DNA of 64,000 bases from Sphagnum magellanicum (GCA_021904315.1 CM038909.1:22978212-23042211); one strand, 5' to 3'; shown: positions 33,801 through 47,126, counted from the stretch's first letter. Numbers and translations: made by a program. Notes: a model not told the origin generated them from the letters alone.

Positions 33801-33899
33801 TGTGAATGGGCATTTAGTAACCCTGTTTTTTTGTCACATGTGTAACCTCTGCACTGTTCAATTGCTTGTATCCCGCAAACAACAGCTCAAGCACATGCA
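30871..33899. other. Intergenic AT-rich sequence, nothing recognised
   Basis: No credible coding frame, RNA gene or classified transposon. A stretch near 32640-32900 is slightly less AT-rich, and 32990-33020 has a small CATCATCTTTCCATCATCATTT repeat. Confidence 0.45.
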
Positions 33900-36728
33900 A
33901 TATGGGTAGTATTGTTGACTGCATAATGCAGCTGGGTTTCTTTGGTTGCAGCCATGATCTTTACTACTCCTGCATCCTTCTTACTTTTGGCTCGCATTGA
34001 CATGGAATTCCTAGGTACATAAAGCCCTCCCTGAAGTTTTGTAGTGCATCCGGAGGCACCCTTATAGAGTGGAATATTTTATCCGATCACAGGAGGCACT
34101 TTACATTTTAAGGGTGGCATTTCAAGAGTCATAATGCCCTCTGTACACCATAAAAACCCACTGTACAAGGGCAGTGCATCAGGGCCATGGATGGGCTTCA
34201 TTTCAGTCAACTGGTGCTTCTGTACCCTTTTCTTTGTATTGCAGTGCAAAGAGTCCACGTGAAGAGTTCATGGCAGTATTCACAAGCTCTAAGAGAGATA
34301 AAGTCCAGGTGCCTGTTGATGTTTTGTGACCAGGCACCCCTTGTATGGTTACACCAACTAATGGGGAAAGATTTTAAGGTTTCAGGAACCTTACAATCTG
34401 GGGAAGACTAAGGATGAAATGGAAGGTAAAGAGTGTGGATGTGTATTGAAAGCATACGTGCTGCAGTAGAAGTCCTGGCTCCAATTCCAGATTGTCCAGC
34501 ATTACCCACCACTTGAAACAAATGGGTGTGCTTGAATTATCGTGGAGGGATGGTCACTGTATGTAACAATACAAGACTTGGAAGAGAACCTTCCAGATGT
34601 TACTGAGGGAATTCCCATTTGAATGATTCTTATTTTTGTGAAATAGCTGAAGGCTAGGTGGATCAAACCTACCAAACAGACTGTGTATGCCCTTTCTTAA
34701 ATAAATGCCTTGGGCATCCCTCTGCTACCGCCTCAGGTGAATTGTGATCTCTCAGGCACATTCTTCATCTGGCTATTCTTAAGTAGGTGGGTTATACGAG
34801 ATCTTCAGGGCAGTACACTACATGATGCTGCAGCTTGTTATGAAGATCAAGCATGGTTTAGGCTGGGCTTTCAATTTCAGCATATGGAATAACATCCCTT
34901 CAAATGCGACTGCTCGTGGTAATACTGTGGCCTTCATATCTGCTAATGTATATGTGCAAAAGGATGCTGAGGTTTAAAAAGCCATGCTTATGAAGAGGAA
35001 AGCTTTGCATTTATATTATGGGTGGCCTCCTCATGAGTTGTGGATTCCTCCTCCCACCATCAAATCAACTGCAGCCTCCTTTTCTGTTTAACAAGGATGA
35101 GCTGTGAGACATCATCATCACCTGTGGTGGTAAAGAACCAGGCTCTTCCCATAATTCTGAGTCTGATCTAGACCAATTGATCATGTTTGCAGTTCTTTTG
35201 ATTTGGAAATACCTACACACCAATGTGCCTAAATAGGAAAGCTAAATGCAAACCAATTCTGGTGATGGAGGTAAAGGGTTGTTGCCACATTGCATTCCTT
35301 CATAATAACCCCAAATGGGATTGTCAGAAAGGGAGGAGAAGCCTCCACATGAGGCTATAATTGCTCAGGATATTCAGAGAATGAAGAAATACACAAATGA
35401 ACCGAGTATTCTAACATTCGATTTGAGATGAGCATGACCAGTTTACCAAACCAGCTAATTGGACGCTCATGTTGTGACCAGATGTTGTGGAAATGGTCTG
35501 AAATTTTGCATGCAGCTATGTCTTGAAAGGTCAAACAAAATCTAATTCCATCATGAGAACTTACATGGAGACTTTGTGCAGAATGGAGATTCATCCAGAG
35601 ATAGTTTCATTCTCATTAACAGGAGGCAGCTCTAACAACTATGAAAAACCCCAGACTTTTGCAAGCAGGAACTGAACTTCTTGAATGGAGATTGCATCAA
35701 TTGTCCAGCACTTCCTGAGCAGATCTTCTTGCCTCTCATGTAGGCTTCCCAAGCTGGAAACAGGCTTCAAATCTGCTGTTTTTTTGTGCCTCGCATTGTA
35801 GTGACATTTAAAAAAGAAGCTTCCAGTTTCGACAGTGAATCCACCTGAGATTTGACTGTGGCAATTGTGGCCACAAGCTCTAGAAAAAAATGGAATGATG
35901 GCATTTTCTGGATCCCAATGGAGAGACCAACCCATTCCTGCTGTGGCTTCAGGAGGTCAAAACTGCTCTCTGCTAGGGAGGTGGGTTGGGCTTTTAGTGG
36001 TTAAATCTGGATCATGAAGCCTTGCATGACACATATATAGAGCTAGTTGATGCATCGTCAACATTATCTGCTTTGTGCTTTCTATCTTCTTTTATGGCAA
36101 AATGCAAGAACCAGCCATATGGACATCAGGAACACAGCAAACAGATCACATCTCAAAAGAAGCAGCTTATTCCATTGATTGGTGCAGAAGCACGTAGATC
36201 AAACAATGAACAGTTTGTTGTTGTTGAGTGAATAAATGTTCTGGGACATTTATGCTGCATGATGAGTGATTTTAGAGCATGGGACCTCATCCCACAGTGG
36301 AACAGTTGTGGCTATGAATTTGCATCGACTTGAGAAGAAACTGGGATGTTGCAGCAATGACTTTGCAGCATTTGTTAAGAAGACTTATTCAGTGAGCAGC
36401 AGCAGCATGTGGAGTTTGTGTAAAACCAGAAGATGCAAGAGAATGGAGAAGTCCACACCAGACCTGGTGGCAGATCAACAGAGTCTGCAAGGAGCGGTGC
36501 ATTTCCTCCTCTGGAAGACACTAGTTGCACAAATGTGTAGGGACCCAGCAAAGATCTGCACCCACCCAAAAAAACCCCACCTGGCACAATGTCAATCCAT
36601 GTTTAAGAGAACACTGGAATCAACAACCTCAACAAAAATATGTACATGCATACCAGGAGGTCTCAATTGCAACAGTGATCAGAGATTCAAAGTCTTCACA
36701 CAAAAACCCCCAGAACAACATAATGGAT
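33900..36728. other. GC-richer island with unassigned open stretches
   Basis: Base composition is visibly less AT-rich than the surroundings. There are medium open stretches on both strands, for example 34187-34411 plus and 35639-35935 minus, but none could be matched to a family or joined by splice sites into a model. It may hold decayed gene or retroelement sequence, or be part of the 3' region of the minus-strand gene at 36927-38756. Confidence 0.4.
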
Positions 36729-36897
36729 ATGTTTTTTTGTTTTTTGCAACAACAAGAATCAAACATCAACAGAAGCAATTGAAACCCATGTTTTTGTTCT
36801 TTTGCAACAACAAGAATCAAACATCAACCAAAGCAATTGAGACTCATGTTTTTTGGCAAACAAGAAGAATCAAACATCAACAGTCTAAGCAATCGTG
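36729..36897. repeat. 58/59-bp tandem repeat, three copies
   Basis: Units start at 36729, 36788 and 36846, each with CAACAAGAATCAAACATCAAC and a following AAGCAATTGA block. It lies just 3' of the DUF3455-like gene. The 228-codon plus-strand frame 36266-36952 runs into this array and antisense to the gene end, so it is not called. Confidence 0.85.
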
Positions 36898-37532
36898 GTC
36901 TCAATGGCAACAACAACAAAAACAGCTTATGTGTTGCCACTGCTGCTGGTGATCTTGAACAAGGCCCAAGGCACATCTGCTGTGGACAGCAATACAGGCT
37001 TCACAAAGTTTTGGCCTGTAAGTGAGAACCCATTTGGGTTGAAGATGTGCCAGTTCAAGCGGCTTCCAAATCCATCAGGTTCCTGCAGATTCTGGAACTT
37101 ACCCACTTTGTATCCCCCAACCAGATTGTAAAGGCATGCTGAAGTGCTCTGTTCCAACCACATGCTCCCATTGTACTGGTATGACATGGATCCTTGAGCA
37201 AAAAACCCTTCTATGAGACATGCATTGAGCACATTGAGAGATCCAGGAACAGGAGGAGGGACAACATTTTGGGTGTAGATCTCAAATACTGACTTTGACA
37301 GATATGGATTGCAGAGTACCAAACTCATCTGTGCACAGAGATGCCACTGGAGCTTGACCACCCTAAGGATTCAAGAGAACAACATATGACACCATGGATG
37401 CTGCCCCAAGGTTCAGATGACTTGTTGCTTGGCTTAGACTCTCTGTAGTGCCATTTGACATCACTGTTGCAATTGGAGAAACTGCAAAAAACCACAAAAT
37501 CTCAGTACTGGATCCATGTTATACCCAGCAAT

Positions 37533-37552
37533 CATGCATGCATGCATGCATG
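37533..37552. repeat. (CATG)5 microsatellite in intron 2 of the minus-strand gene
   Basis: Five CATG units in a row. The repeat also contains overlapping CATGCATG (RY-type) sites, but its intronic position gives no evidence of regulation. Confidence 0.8.
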
Positions 37553-38391
37553 GTCTTTGCTTTAGGGTTTTGCATCATCATCATCAACCTTGGATCCAGA
37601 CTCAAACTTGGATTTGACGAGCACAGAAAGTTGAAAGTAGAAGGTAGTTTACCTGAGACACTGCTTGTGAGAGAACCAGACTCAGCAGCATCTGCAGCAG
37701 AGTTCAAGAGCGTGAAATTGATGACAGGATAGCCGGAACTGAAATCAGTAGTGTTATCCCCCACCACTTGTTCAGTATCGAAATCCAGCAGCTCGCCTGC
37801 TGCTGCTACAAGGATCCAGCTCTCATCATTGTCACACATGTATGTGTACATTGCATTGCTTGTCTTCACTGTGCTTTGCAAGCTGCGAAACCACGACAAT
37901 TCCAAAAGGTTCAGCCATGCAATTAATCCCCCCCCACTCCCCCCACATAACAAGAATGAACGAGCCTGGTTTCTGTGCAACAAAGACAAACCTACATCAT
38001 TCAGAAAAAACCTATGTCGAAAGAGAAGACAAGAAGACAAAACAAATTCCAGCAGATTCAACAGAATGCTTCTTCGTATGCAGCATTGATGTCCTCCTCA
38101 GAGAGCAACCACTTCCACAGAAACATGCATGTGGACATGATCTATTGCAGTAGTTTTGAACAATGATCTCCATGTTTTCTCCCAAAACTGTAATTGCAAT
38201 GCTGCTGCATTTCTGTTCCAGCCTGTGGAACAAAGAAAGACCCACTGCCTAATGCAGTTGCAGATCTGATCTGATCTGCAAAGCCAGTCTGGTTCAACTG
38301 TGATTGGGCATAACCCATAAGGCGGTTTGATGATGAGCACTCTCAAGAGCTCAACAAAACATGGCTAGAATTCTGAGTTCTTCTCTACACA

Positions 38392-38549
38392 GGAACCGAA
38401 GTCTTGGAAACCGCTGAATCTTCTTCTTCTCTAAAGCTTCAATCAACACATGAAATGCAAAGCAATTGTGCACCAAGGAACCCAAGTCTTGGAAGAAACT
38501 GCTTCTGCTTCTTCAATCAACACATGAAATGCAAGCAATGGTACACCAA
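38392..38549. repeat. Tandem duplication of about 73-85 bp
   Basis: Two units, from 38392 and from 38477, share GGAACC-AAGTCTTGGAA, CTTCAATCAACACATGAAAT and GCAATNGTNCACCA. They lie in intron 1 of the minus-strand gene model. Confidence 0.8.
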
Positions 38550-38756
38550 TTTCAATCAGATCTGTTGCAAAACTGATGCAAAGTTTGCAATTCTGATCAA
38601 ATGGGTAGGCACCAGGAACAACCTGTTGCCCATGGGAGGAAACAGAGTGCTGGAAACATTATTGCTTGATGCTTCTGATGCTGCTGTACTCAATTGGCAC
38701 CACACCAGAACTCCATAAACCACCACCCATAGAAGAAGAAACACACGGCTCCACAT

Positions 38757-39524
38757 TGTTTCTGTGGAGGGGCTTTGATTCCTCAACAAAAATCCCTCTG
38801 AAAATCTCAAGAACCAAGTGCAATTCCCAACCTACTTTTGCTCTGATCTGTACATGCTCCAGAGAGAGCTTGACAACAAACAGCCAGCAAATTGACCACC
38901 TCAATTTCAAATTGGGCAATAGATCTCAGAAAAGACTGAAATCTCCTTGCAACAAGATTGGAATCAGGACTCAAACATCAAATCTCCTATACCACCACCT
39001 CCTCCCAGAACTCACTCCAGGGAATGCTAAAAGATAATTCCAGATTCAAAGCTTCAAAGAGAGACAACAACAATAGAAAAACAACTGTAACAACAAGAAG
39101 TGCAGTTTCAGAGCTTTTTCCTTCTTCAAATCTAGATTGTAATTTGAAACAGAAATCAATTTTCCCAAAGACAAAACAGAAAGAATCTGGAGTTCACTTC
39201 AAATATCACTTGAATCATCAATTTAGGAATCCCTCACAAACAAACCATGAATGGGAACATCAATTTAGGAGTTCTCACTGCTGCCTGCGTGCTGATTTGA
39301 GCATCCAAAAAACCCCACCCAATTCTCCAATTCAATCCTGCATCACATTCATATATATACATGTTATAGCTTCACTTTTGTTGATCAGATTTGATCAATT
39401 GGGTGTTTGTGAATCTATCTTCTTGAGCACCACCGCCACATGTGACGTCCTACACACACTGGAAGGGGACATTCAGAAAGAAGGTGCAAATTGTTAGGAG
39501 TGATTTCTTATCATAGGGATTGAG
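38757..39524 (-). promoter_or_regulatory. Putative upstream region of the DUF3455-like gene
   Basis: CA-rich on plus, no convincing coding frame. TATATATA at about 39350-39359 is the only TATA-like element and lies about 600 bp before the start codon, so its use is uncertain. (ACT) repeats occur at about 39528-39546. Confidence 0.3.
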
Positions 39525-42500
39525 TAGTACTACTACTACTACTACTAGTGTGTACTTGAGCATGAGAAATCTGGACTTCAACCCCACCAAATCCTTCACC
39601 TTTGTAACCCTGTCTGTATACAGGCAAAGGTTGTAGTATTATTTACATGTGTGCAAAAACACATTGATTTGGGCATCCAAAAATGCCACCCAATATTTTT
39701 TTCTAATCTTAGTTCAAAGTTTGTGAGTGTTTTTTGTTGTGTAAATGTTAGGAGTGTTTCTTAGAAGTAGTAAAAAAAAGTGTAATAAGTAGTACTACCG
39801 AACTTCAGCATGAAAAATCTGGACTTCAACCCAGCAAAATCCTTCACCATTTTCAATTTTCAAGTCTAGTGTCAGTTTCCACATGGACATAATGAATACC
39901 CCTTTTTTTTTTTCAATAAATGATTATTTTTAGACATTATTATTTTTTCACAATCTACTATGATATTGTCATATGAGGAGTGAAATTATTCAGATGTAAC
40001 CTGCTATAATTATGTTGGTTTTCAACACCCCAGCCTCATATTTTCACAAAAACTAATTTCATTATTTCAAAGATTGTTTAATCAAGATGAAACTGAGCCT
40101 AGGGTAAAAAAGTATATGTGCAAAAGACCCGCTGATTTGGACATCCAAATACACCACCCAATATATATTCTTAATCTTAGGTCAAAGTTGTTAGAGCTTT
40201 TTTGTTGCACTAAGAGAATTGTAAGTAGATGACTTGTGAAGTCACAACAAGGGGGGAGATGGGTAGTGCAAGTTAGTTAGTGGTGTTCATCCATTTGGTG
40301 ATTGCCTGGCCAAAAATATGATAAATTATGATCAAAATCACACTTGTGGTTTACAACAAGAGAGGCTCTATAATGCACTACTTAACTTGATTGCAAAGGT
40401 GAGTGAGCTCTTCACATCTTTCAAGTACAGTGATTGTGAGAGTTCACACCATCCCAAGCATGTATCACTAATAGCCTCTTCCCAATACCATAGAGATTGA
40501 CATAATTTATGTTTTTCTGTGGTGGGCTCTTTAGGTCATTTCCATTGTTTTAATATCAGGACATTATACACTTATCCAAAGACAATTTTGACCCGAGGGT
40601 AAATAGCTTCAGGGTGTTCCCTATGGGATCCAGTGTGTCCACTTTAATGGTGCCACGTATTCCATAAAGGATTTTAATTTCATGTGTGTCGATGATGATG
40701 ATGATGATGATGATCCGGGAGTTGTTTTCCCTTGCAACAAAATGGGCCAAAGGCTACCAACAAATGAATCACAAGTGTTGCCTACATCATAAAGGCGAGC
40801 AATAGACCAATGGAAAAATGAATGAATAATGCCCATATCATGAAGTGGGTCCAATGTATTCTAAGTGGTAAAATAGCCTTTTCTTCCTCTAAAGCTAGCA
40901 TAATAAGGGCACTCTGTGCCATCATGGGATGTTCATGGCATGACCATTGTTGAGAGCGTATTTTCTGGAGTGACTATTGCCTGCCTTGAATCCCATGATT
41001 GGAATGTCCATGCCACGCACATCAGGTTGACAATCCTTCTCAGCCTAAGTAGTGTTGTCATAGTGAAAATTGGGTGGATATAGAAAAATTAATATTGGAT
41101 CCAAAAAGTCTATTCCATTAGATGAAAGATGGTGACCTATACACAATACTATTTCTGAATTTCTATATTGGTAGTACCCATGCAATTATGGTACTAACTT
41201 AGTTGGGCAAGAAGGGCATTAATGAATGAGAAAGAGAGTCCACCTTGTGCACCCTAGCCACCAAAGTAAAAATGGCAAAGACGGAATAAGAACCTTTGCA
41301 AATTATGGTCATAAATTGTCAAATGCTATGGTACCCAACTGACTTAGATGTGAAAACAATTCCTCTTGCATTTGTTCAACCCATGCTCTCCAGGTTCTCC
41401 TTCGGTGCATTTTAGAAAGGAAAAAGTACATCAATTTGTGAAAACTTGAAATAGGGGCTCTCTAAGACGACATAAATTTTCCAATTTATTAGTTATACAA
41501 ATGGGTACAGAGTTTGAAAGGACTTCAAGATTGCAAAGGTTGAAGACCATAGACAAGTTTGCTTCTAGGTTTTTTAATTCACTTCTTTAAAGCATTTCCT
41601 TCTTCCTTGGCTCCACCCCCATGTTCTTTCTTTCTTTCTTTCTTTCATATTTTACCTTTTCAGTACCCTCAGGTGTACTTCTTTTGGTTGCTTTGAAAAA
41701 AGCTGCCCAGGTTTCCTATCATTATTGAGATTGTCATCTACCACTTGAGATCCATGACTTTGTTTAAGATGAGGTATGTTCCAAAGTTTCAGTTTTAAAA
41801 GATCCTGAACATTGTGTCATGACTTGGTGTACCAGCTGCTTAAACAATACATATTGTAACTTGTGATGGATAAACAAAAAGAGAAAGGCTCACATATTTT
41901 TGTTAAACACAAGTGCTAGAGAATTTGTTTCACTTTCCAAGTGATTCCAAGGTCCCCAAAGTTGTCACCCCAAATTTAGAGTGCATGCCAAGTGTAGATG
42001 GTCCAAATTTCAACATGTTAGATCAACCATGATTCAAGGCACATTCAAAGGGTACATAGACAAGAGTGATTGAAAGTTTTGGCACATGTCTCATTAGATT
42101 AATTTGCTTAAATAGGAATTCTCCATTCTTGATTGTTTTGCACATCATCAGTCATTTTAGGGTTAATGAAAAATCACATTTTGGATGAAACACACAATCA
42201 AATAATTGCAACTCAATGTGGAATGAAAATGCAAAATAATATTAATAAATATCAATTGGCATGGCAAATGTTTTATACATATGGATAATGTATCCACTAT
42301 TGTAATGATGATGGTAATTACATTTTACCAATATTGACCATTGCCTAGAAACAAGAACAAAAAGATGTAAAGTACACAAAGGTTTGTGCCATGGTATTTA
42401 ATTTACTTTAATTTTACTTAGTTTTAAGCATAATTGCACTTCAGAATACCTTATTTTCTTTATACATGACAATTTGATTTCCTTATGTTGAGGAATTATG

Positions 42501-43301
42501 GCACAAAAATAAACCCAATGTCATGCAGCTTTACCAACCTGACCAATTTGGCATGTATGTCTAACCCTTGAAAATTGGTAGTTGTTGACGATAATTTAGA
42601 AATAGCATGCATTTATGTTGTACAATCCAAGCCATGAATATTGATCTTACATGACCAAGTTCAAGAGTGATTTTCTTGCAACAAATACTTTTAATTTACT
42701 GAAAAACAATTGAGAAAATTTTGAAGAAATGTGTTTGTGTAGAATAAATTTCACTAATTCAGCTAATTTTTTGAAAATGTTTAAGAAAAACCCCTAAATT
42801 GTAACCTTACTAAAAAGATCTATTATTTTTTAATTGGAGGACTTGTTTATTATAATGTTATGGCCTATTTGATTTCCCCCCTCAACTAGAATTAAAAATT
42901 GGAATATGTTTAAATCTTGATTATACCTCCAACATAAAAATGAGTGTTGCCTTATTTTTAATTTCAGATGAACCATCAATTACAACAAACACAAAGAATT
43001 GTTGATTTTGCTTTTTTTTTATTTTTCAAAAAATCAAAACCCATCAATTTTAAGTTTGAATCAAAAAAATATTTATTACTGATTTTCAATTTTAACAATT
43101 GTTACCTTGATAGGATCCATCAATTTGAATTTTACTCATATTTTAGATTCTTGGGTGTAAAGATGCCTTGGTAAAATGCATAATGAAAATACAAATTGCT
43201 TAAATGATTATCGAGTGTTTCTTCTCTTGTGTCGTACTAAATGCAAATAAAAAAAAATCTTGTTTCTTTTCATTAGTACCTTATCGTATTCAGCAACCTT
43301 T
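39525..43301. other. Intergenic sequence, nothing coding
   Basis: No credible gene. It contains a diverged fragment of the long dispersed repeat at 39900-40110 (matches 25040-25275: CTATNATGATATTGT, ATATTTTCACAAAAA), a (GAT)7 microsatellite at about 40690-40711 and (TTTC)5 at about 41625-41645. Confidence 0.5.
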
Positions 43302-44085
43302 TCCTTGGGTGGTATCACTAGGAGCCACCTTGCCAAAATCACAAGAAAGTTGGACCAAATTTAAGAAATAAAATTTCATCTATTTATACATTGGTTTATT
43401 TGATTGGACTAGATGGGCTATGTGTTCCCCACCTACGCACACACTTGTGAAAAATAATGCACACCCAAATAATTATAATATGTATTAACATTTTGATTCT
43501 TGAACCATTCCTGACCCATTCCTAACCCAATTCCTGACTTCTTCTTCTTTTTAAGTGTGCTTACACTTACACATTACATATTTTTTCTTGTTTATTTAGT
43601 ACATGCTTAAAGGAATGAGTCAAATTAATCATTAAAATAACAAAAGGTGAAAATAGTTATCATTTGTGTTCATAACATCAATGGTTTTTTAAGGCTTCAT
43701 GATCTTGACTTCAAAAATTCAGAACTAAATCAAAATTGATTCAATCAATTATTTATAAAAAATATCAAATAGGTTGGCATTTGAAATATTCTTGAAAAAT
43801 AACATCCAAGAAAAATTCTCAAAAAATAAATTCCTTTTGTGTTCTTGATAAAAAAAAATTCCTCGTGTGACATTCCTAAAACGTTTTGTTTATGTATTCA
43901 TTTTTCACATCAAAACACATTTTTAAAAAAAACTTAATTAAAGTTTTGAATTCTACATGACTTGGGTTACCTTTTGATAAATAATTTGAAATGAATTTTT
44001 TCTTTATGTGAGTCCTATGTTGTCTTGAAGTTGGATGGGTCACAAAAATTTGGGGTGTGATGTTCTTAGTGATACCACCCAAGGA
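43302..44085. mobile_element. Unclassified DNA element with 19-bp perfect terminal inverted repeats, about 784 bp
   Basis: TCCTTGGGTGGTATCACTA at 43302-43320 is repeated exactly in reverse complement at 44067-44085. Just inside, the similarity continues imperfectly (AGGAGCCACC versus AGAACATCAC, then both with GTTGGA/CCAACTT-type words). The interior is AT-rich and noncoding, so it would be non-autonomous. No target duplication is visible, so the superfamily is open. Confidence 0.65.
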
Positions 44086-45879
44086 TAAGTTTACTATATT
44101 GAATTTTTATGAAATATCCTATCTCCTATTCACATTTTCTCTCTTATTCATTAGATGGGCTACCTTCTATGTTCTGGTTTTTTATGCAATGGGCCATGTT
44201 GATTAACCCATCACCAAAAGGAAAACAAAAACTTGCAAGGCTCCCCCAAATCAGCAATTTGTATGTGAATATATAATGCCTCCTTTTTAGCTCACCTATA
44301 TAAGTGAGAAGGGGAGAACTTTGAGCAAAAGATATGGGATTAAATGAGGTGCTATTGGGATGACCCTTGGGAAACACATTGGGAATGTGAGGAACATCAG
44401 GATGAACCAATTAGAAACTAGAAGAACACATAGGAACAAGTTGGGAACAGAATGTTTTTAAAAATTCCATCCTCATAGCCCCCCTTTGCAAAGGAAAAAA
44501 AATAACATTTTTTTTGTTTACATTTCATTGTTTCACTAGTTGCATGCATATTCTATTCGTAGACATGGTTGCCGCCATTTTGTGGGCTTGACTAATACCC
44601 CTTTTACAAAGCACACCATACAATTTATGTGCCCAAATTTAATGGTCTTGGGGAGAATGTCAACACATTTACATTTATCGAATAGTCTTTTAATTATTCT
44701 TTGGAAACTTATCACTAGTTACTATTTCAATCTACCTAGGTATGCTTGCCACTATGGCTCCAACACATAAATGAAAAAGAAAAACTAACAGCAACTTGCC
44801 TATTAAACAAGTTTCATTCACCATCCATTCATTCTCTACTAAATTTCTTTTCTAAAAGAGAATAGATAGAAAACTCTGCCATGATTCAAAATAAAACACA
44901 ATACAAACTCTAGAGAAGCCTATGTATGACCTACACTTAAGAACCAAAACCAACTAAATGAGCCATAAAAATGGTTGAACCAATTCTTGTGACAATTGTT
45001 CATTCCTTCAAGAATCATCAAATTAGTTCGGGCCAATTCTTCACTCCCTCATGAATCATCAGACTAAATCTTGAAACAATTTTTGAACTTGAAGAATTGT
45101 TTATTTGGGTTTTAAGAACTAGATCAAAAGTAGCCAACTTTAGTAAAAACCTACATAGTTTTTGTAGTGTAAATGCATGTAATAAGTGAACATGCTCATC
45201 ATAATGTGTAATGTTTCCAAAGGTGAAATTTTTGTTTTTTGAAAACCCCACTATCATTTTTTATTTTTTTCTTGTAATACTTAATAGGAATCTTTTGAAT
45301 ACCTACTAAATATTATGGGAAGTTTTCTTATAAAAGTCCAACAATTTTTTTATGACTTGTAAAGCTCTCAAAGGTGAGCTTTATCATATTCAAGCTCGTA
45401 ACTAGAAGAACAAGGAATAATTCATGAAAATTGGTAGGTTTGTGCGCACTTTGCACTAGGCCTTAAATTTGAAGCTTGAATCCCCTTGAATGGCATCTAG
45501 CCCTTCAAAGGAAGTGCAAACAGTTTCAGGACTTTTTAAAATTCAAATGTGAAAGGCAAAATTTTGTCCTTAAATGTGAATGGCACTTTTTGAAATGTTA
45601 TTTGAAACTTGACACACTTTGATGTTATAACGTGCATTATCATTTGTGATGCACCAATCTTGGGAGACATTAAATATTCCCTAAAGAGCTCTATTCAAGT
45701 TTGTCATTTGCACCTCCTACAATTTTACATAGTTTGCTTGTTTTGCCCTCACAAGACAAAAAAAAAGTTCTATGTCTTTTAGTCTTGCATGTTTTGTTGT
45801 CCCAAACCAATTTTGATCCTGCCATCTTTTAGGAAAAAATGAAATTTCTACCATTAACCTACATCTAGAGAAAGTAGAA
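44086..45879. other. Intergenic sequence, nothing recognised
   Basis: AT-rich. Short frames on both strands have no family features. No repeat structure noted. Confidence 0.45.
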
Positions 45880-46530
45880 GTAATGCAATGCTTTATTTAA
45901 CCTAAAAAAACTGAAATTTGTCAATCAAGCCTTACAAAAAAGTGACGTGTCTCTATGGATGGCACAACATTGTTGACTCCATAGTACTTGTTAAGGGGTA
46001 TTTAGTGTCTAAACATGGAACAAATATACTTCGTTATGACAAAATGTGAATGACAAGAAGGTCCTTGATGTATATGGCTATTACAAAATATTTTTTATGC
46101 TATGGGAAAATGTAGTTTTTGAAAATAACATCTAGTTTTTTTCATGCATACCATAGTACATTTTAAAGTTTGGCACTCAAGGAACAATTTTTTATTTTTA
46201 TTTTCAAAATTCACTTCATAATATAAGTAATAATCTATGAAATTTTGGCAATAAATATAGGCAACTTATTTGGCATGTTTTCTTGACTTTAAATTTCTAA
46301 CATGATGAGACCTTTTACAACATTTTTCACTACTTCTATTTACAAAAATGAGATGACATAATGTTCCACCAAATTATAGGATAGAGAATGTTGTCAATTA
46401 TTGGATATTTATTCTCCAATGTTGAATTGACCTAAAGCAAGGTTTCCACCAATTTTTATATTTTACCTTCCCTTGTAATTTTCTTAAATTTTAATATTTC
46501 AAAAAAATATTAATTTATAAATATCTATTT

Positions 46531-46622
46531 AAAAAATAATTTAATTGTTGTTAAATCTAAAAAGGTACTATGATTAAAAAAATAATTTAATTGTTGTTAA
46601 ATCTAAAAAGGTACTATGATTA
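46531..46622. repeat. 46-bp perfect tandem duplication
   Basis: Two identical units (46531-46576 and 46577-46622) with TAATTTAATTGTTGTTAAAT and CTAAAAAGGTACTATGATT. Confidence 0.9.
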
Positions 46623-47126
46623 AAAAAATTAAAAAAACAAGAAAGGTCTTCAAAATAATGTAACTTTGATGAACCTCACCCCCCCTTTTCAAAGGAAAAA
46701 TTCAATCCATTTTCACAATCATTTTATCTTTATTCAAATCCTTTGTCAAAATTTGGCCCAATCTTCTTATCCACAAATGTTATACAATTAGTTTCTTTGT
46801 CCGATGAAAATTTTGCCATTTTTTGACAAAGAAATTGAGAAATTATAATAATAATGATATTTATTTTAATTTGACTAATTTTTCTAAATTTTTGTTAAAT
46901 TTCACAAAAGAATTGATATAAAAACATGAAGGAAAAAAACCCACGAAGTACAACTTTTAGAAGTTTCCACCAAAATCAAGCAAGGGGTGATAATATATCA
47001 AACTAGATTAAGCTCCAACCAAGTGTTACCTAAGGTTAGGTCTAAACTTTCACTCACTAAAGAAACATTTTTGACATGACACTAATGCATGCATCTTAAT
47101 ATGGTACTCATAATCATGCCTCCTTA

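Larger units (their letters stand above)
36927..38756 (-). pseudogene. Probable secreted DUF3455-like host gene, three exons, with one TAG and one frameshift
   Basis: Exon 1 (38756-38623) starts at AACAATGTGG and encodes a clear signal peptide (MWSRVFLLLWVVV...) then FPPMGN. The donor is AACAG|GTTGTT. Exon 2 (37882-37653) follows a TTTCGCAG acceptor and encodes AMYTYMCDNDESWILVAA, GELLDFDTEQVVG and later SLTSSVS, with donor CTCAG|GTAAAC. Exon 3 follows TTTTTTGCAG at 37481; phases fit at both joins. Exon 3 reads SPIATVMSNGTTESLSQ, then LLNP-TAG-GGQAPVASLCTDE (TAG at 37363-37365, where Gln is likely). One frame change near 37270-37290 leads to EIYTQNVVPPPVPGSL, SYQYNGSMWLEQ, SACLYNLVGGYKVG and ADVPWALFKITSSSGN, then TAA at 36927. 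The pattern suggests two DUF3455-like domains after a signal peptide. Function of the family is unknown. The family call is from motif spacing only. Confidence 0.6.

Noticed and set aside
36266..36952. 228-codon plus-strand frame as a gene
   Set aside because: Its second half is the 58-bp tandem repeat and its end lies antisense to the DUF3455-like exon; no recognisable domain.
41625..41645. (TTTC)n at 41625 as another LINE tail
   Set aside because: No LINE-related sequence lies on either side, so it is a plain microsatellite.
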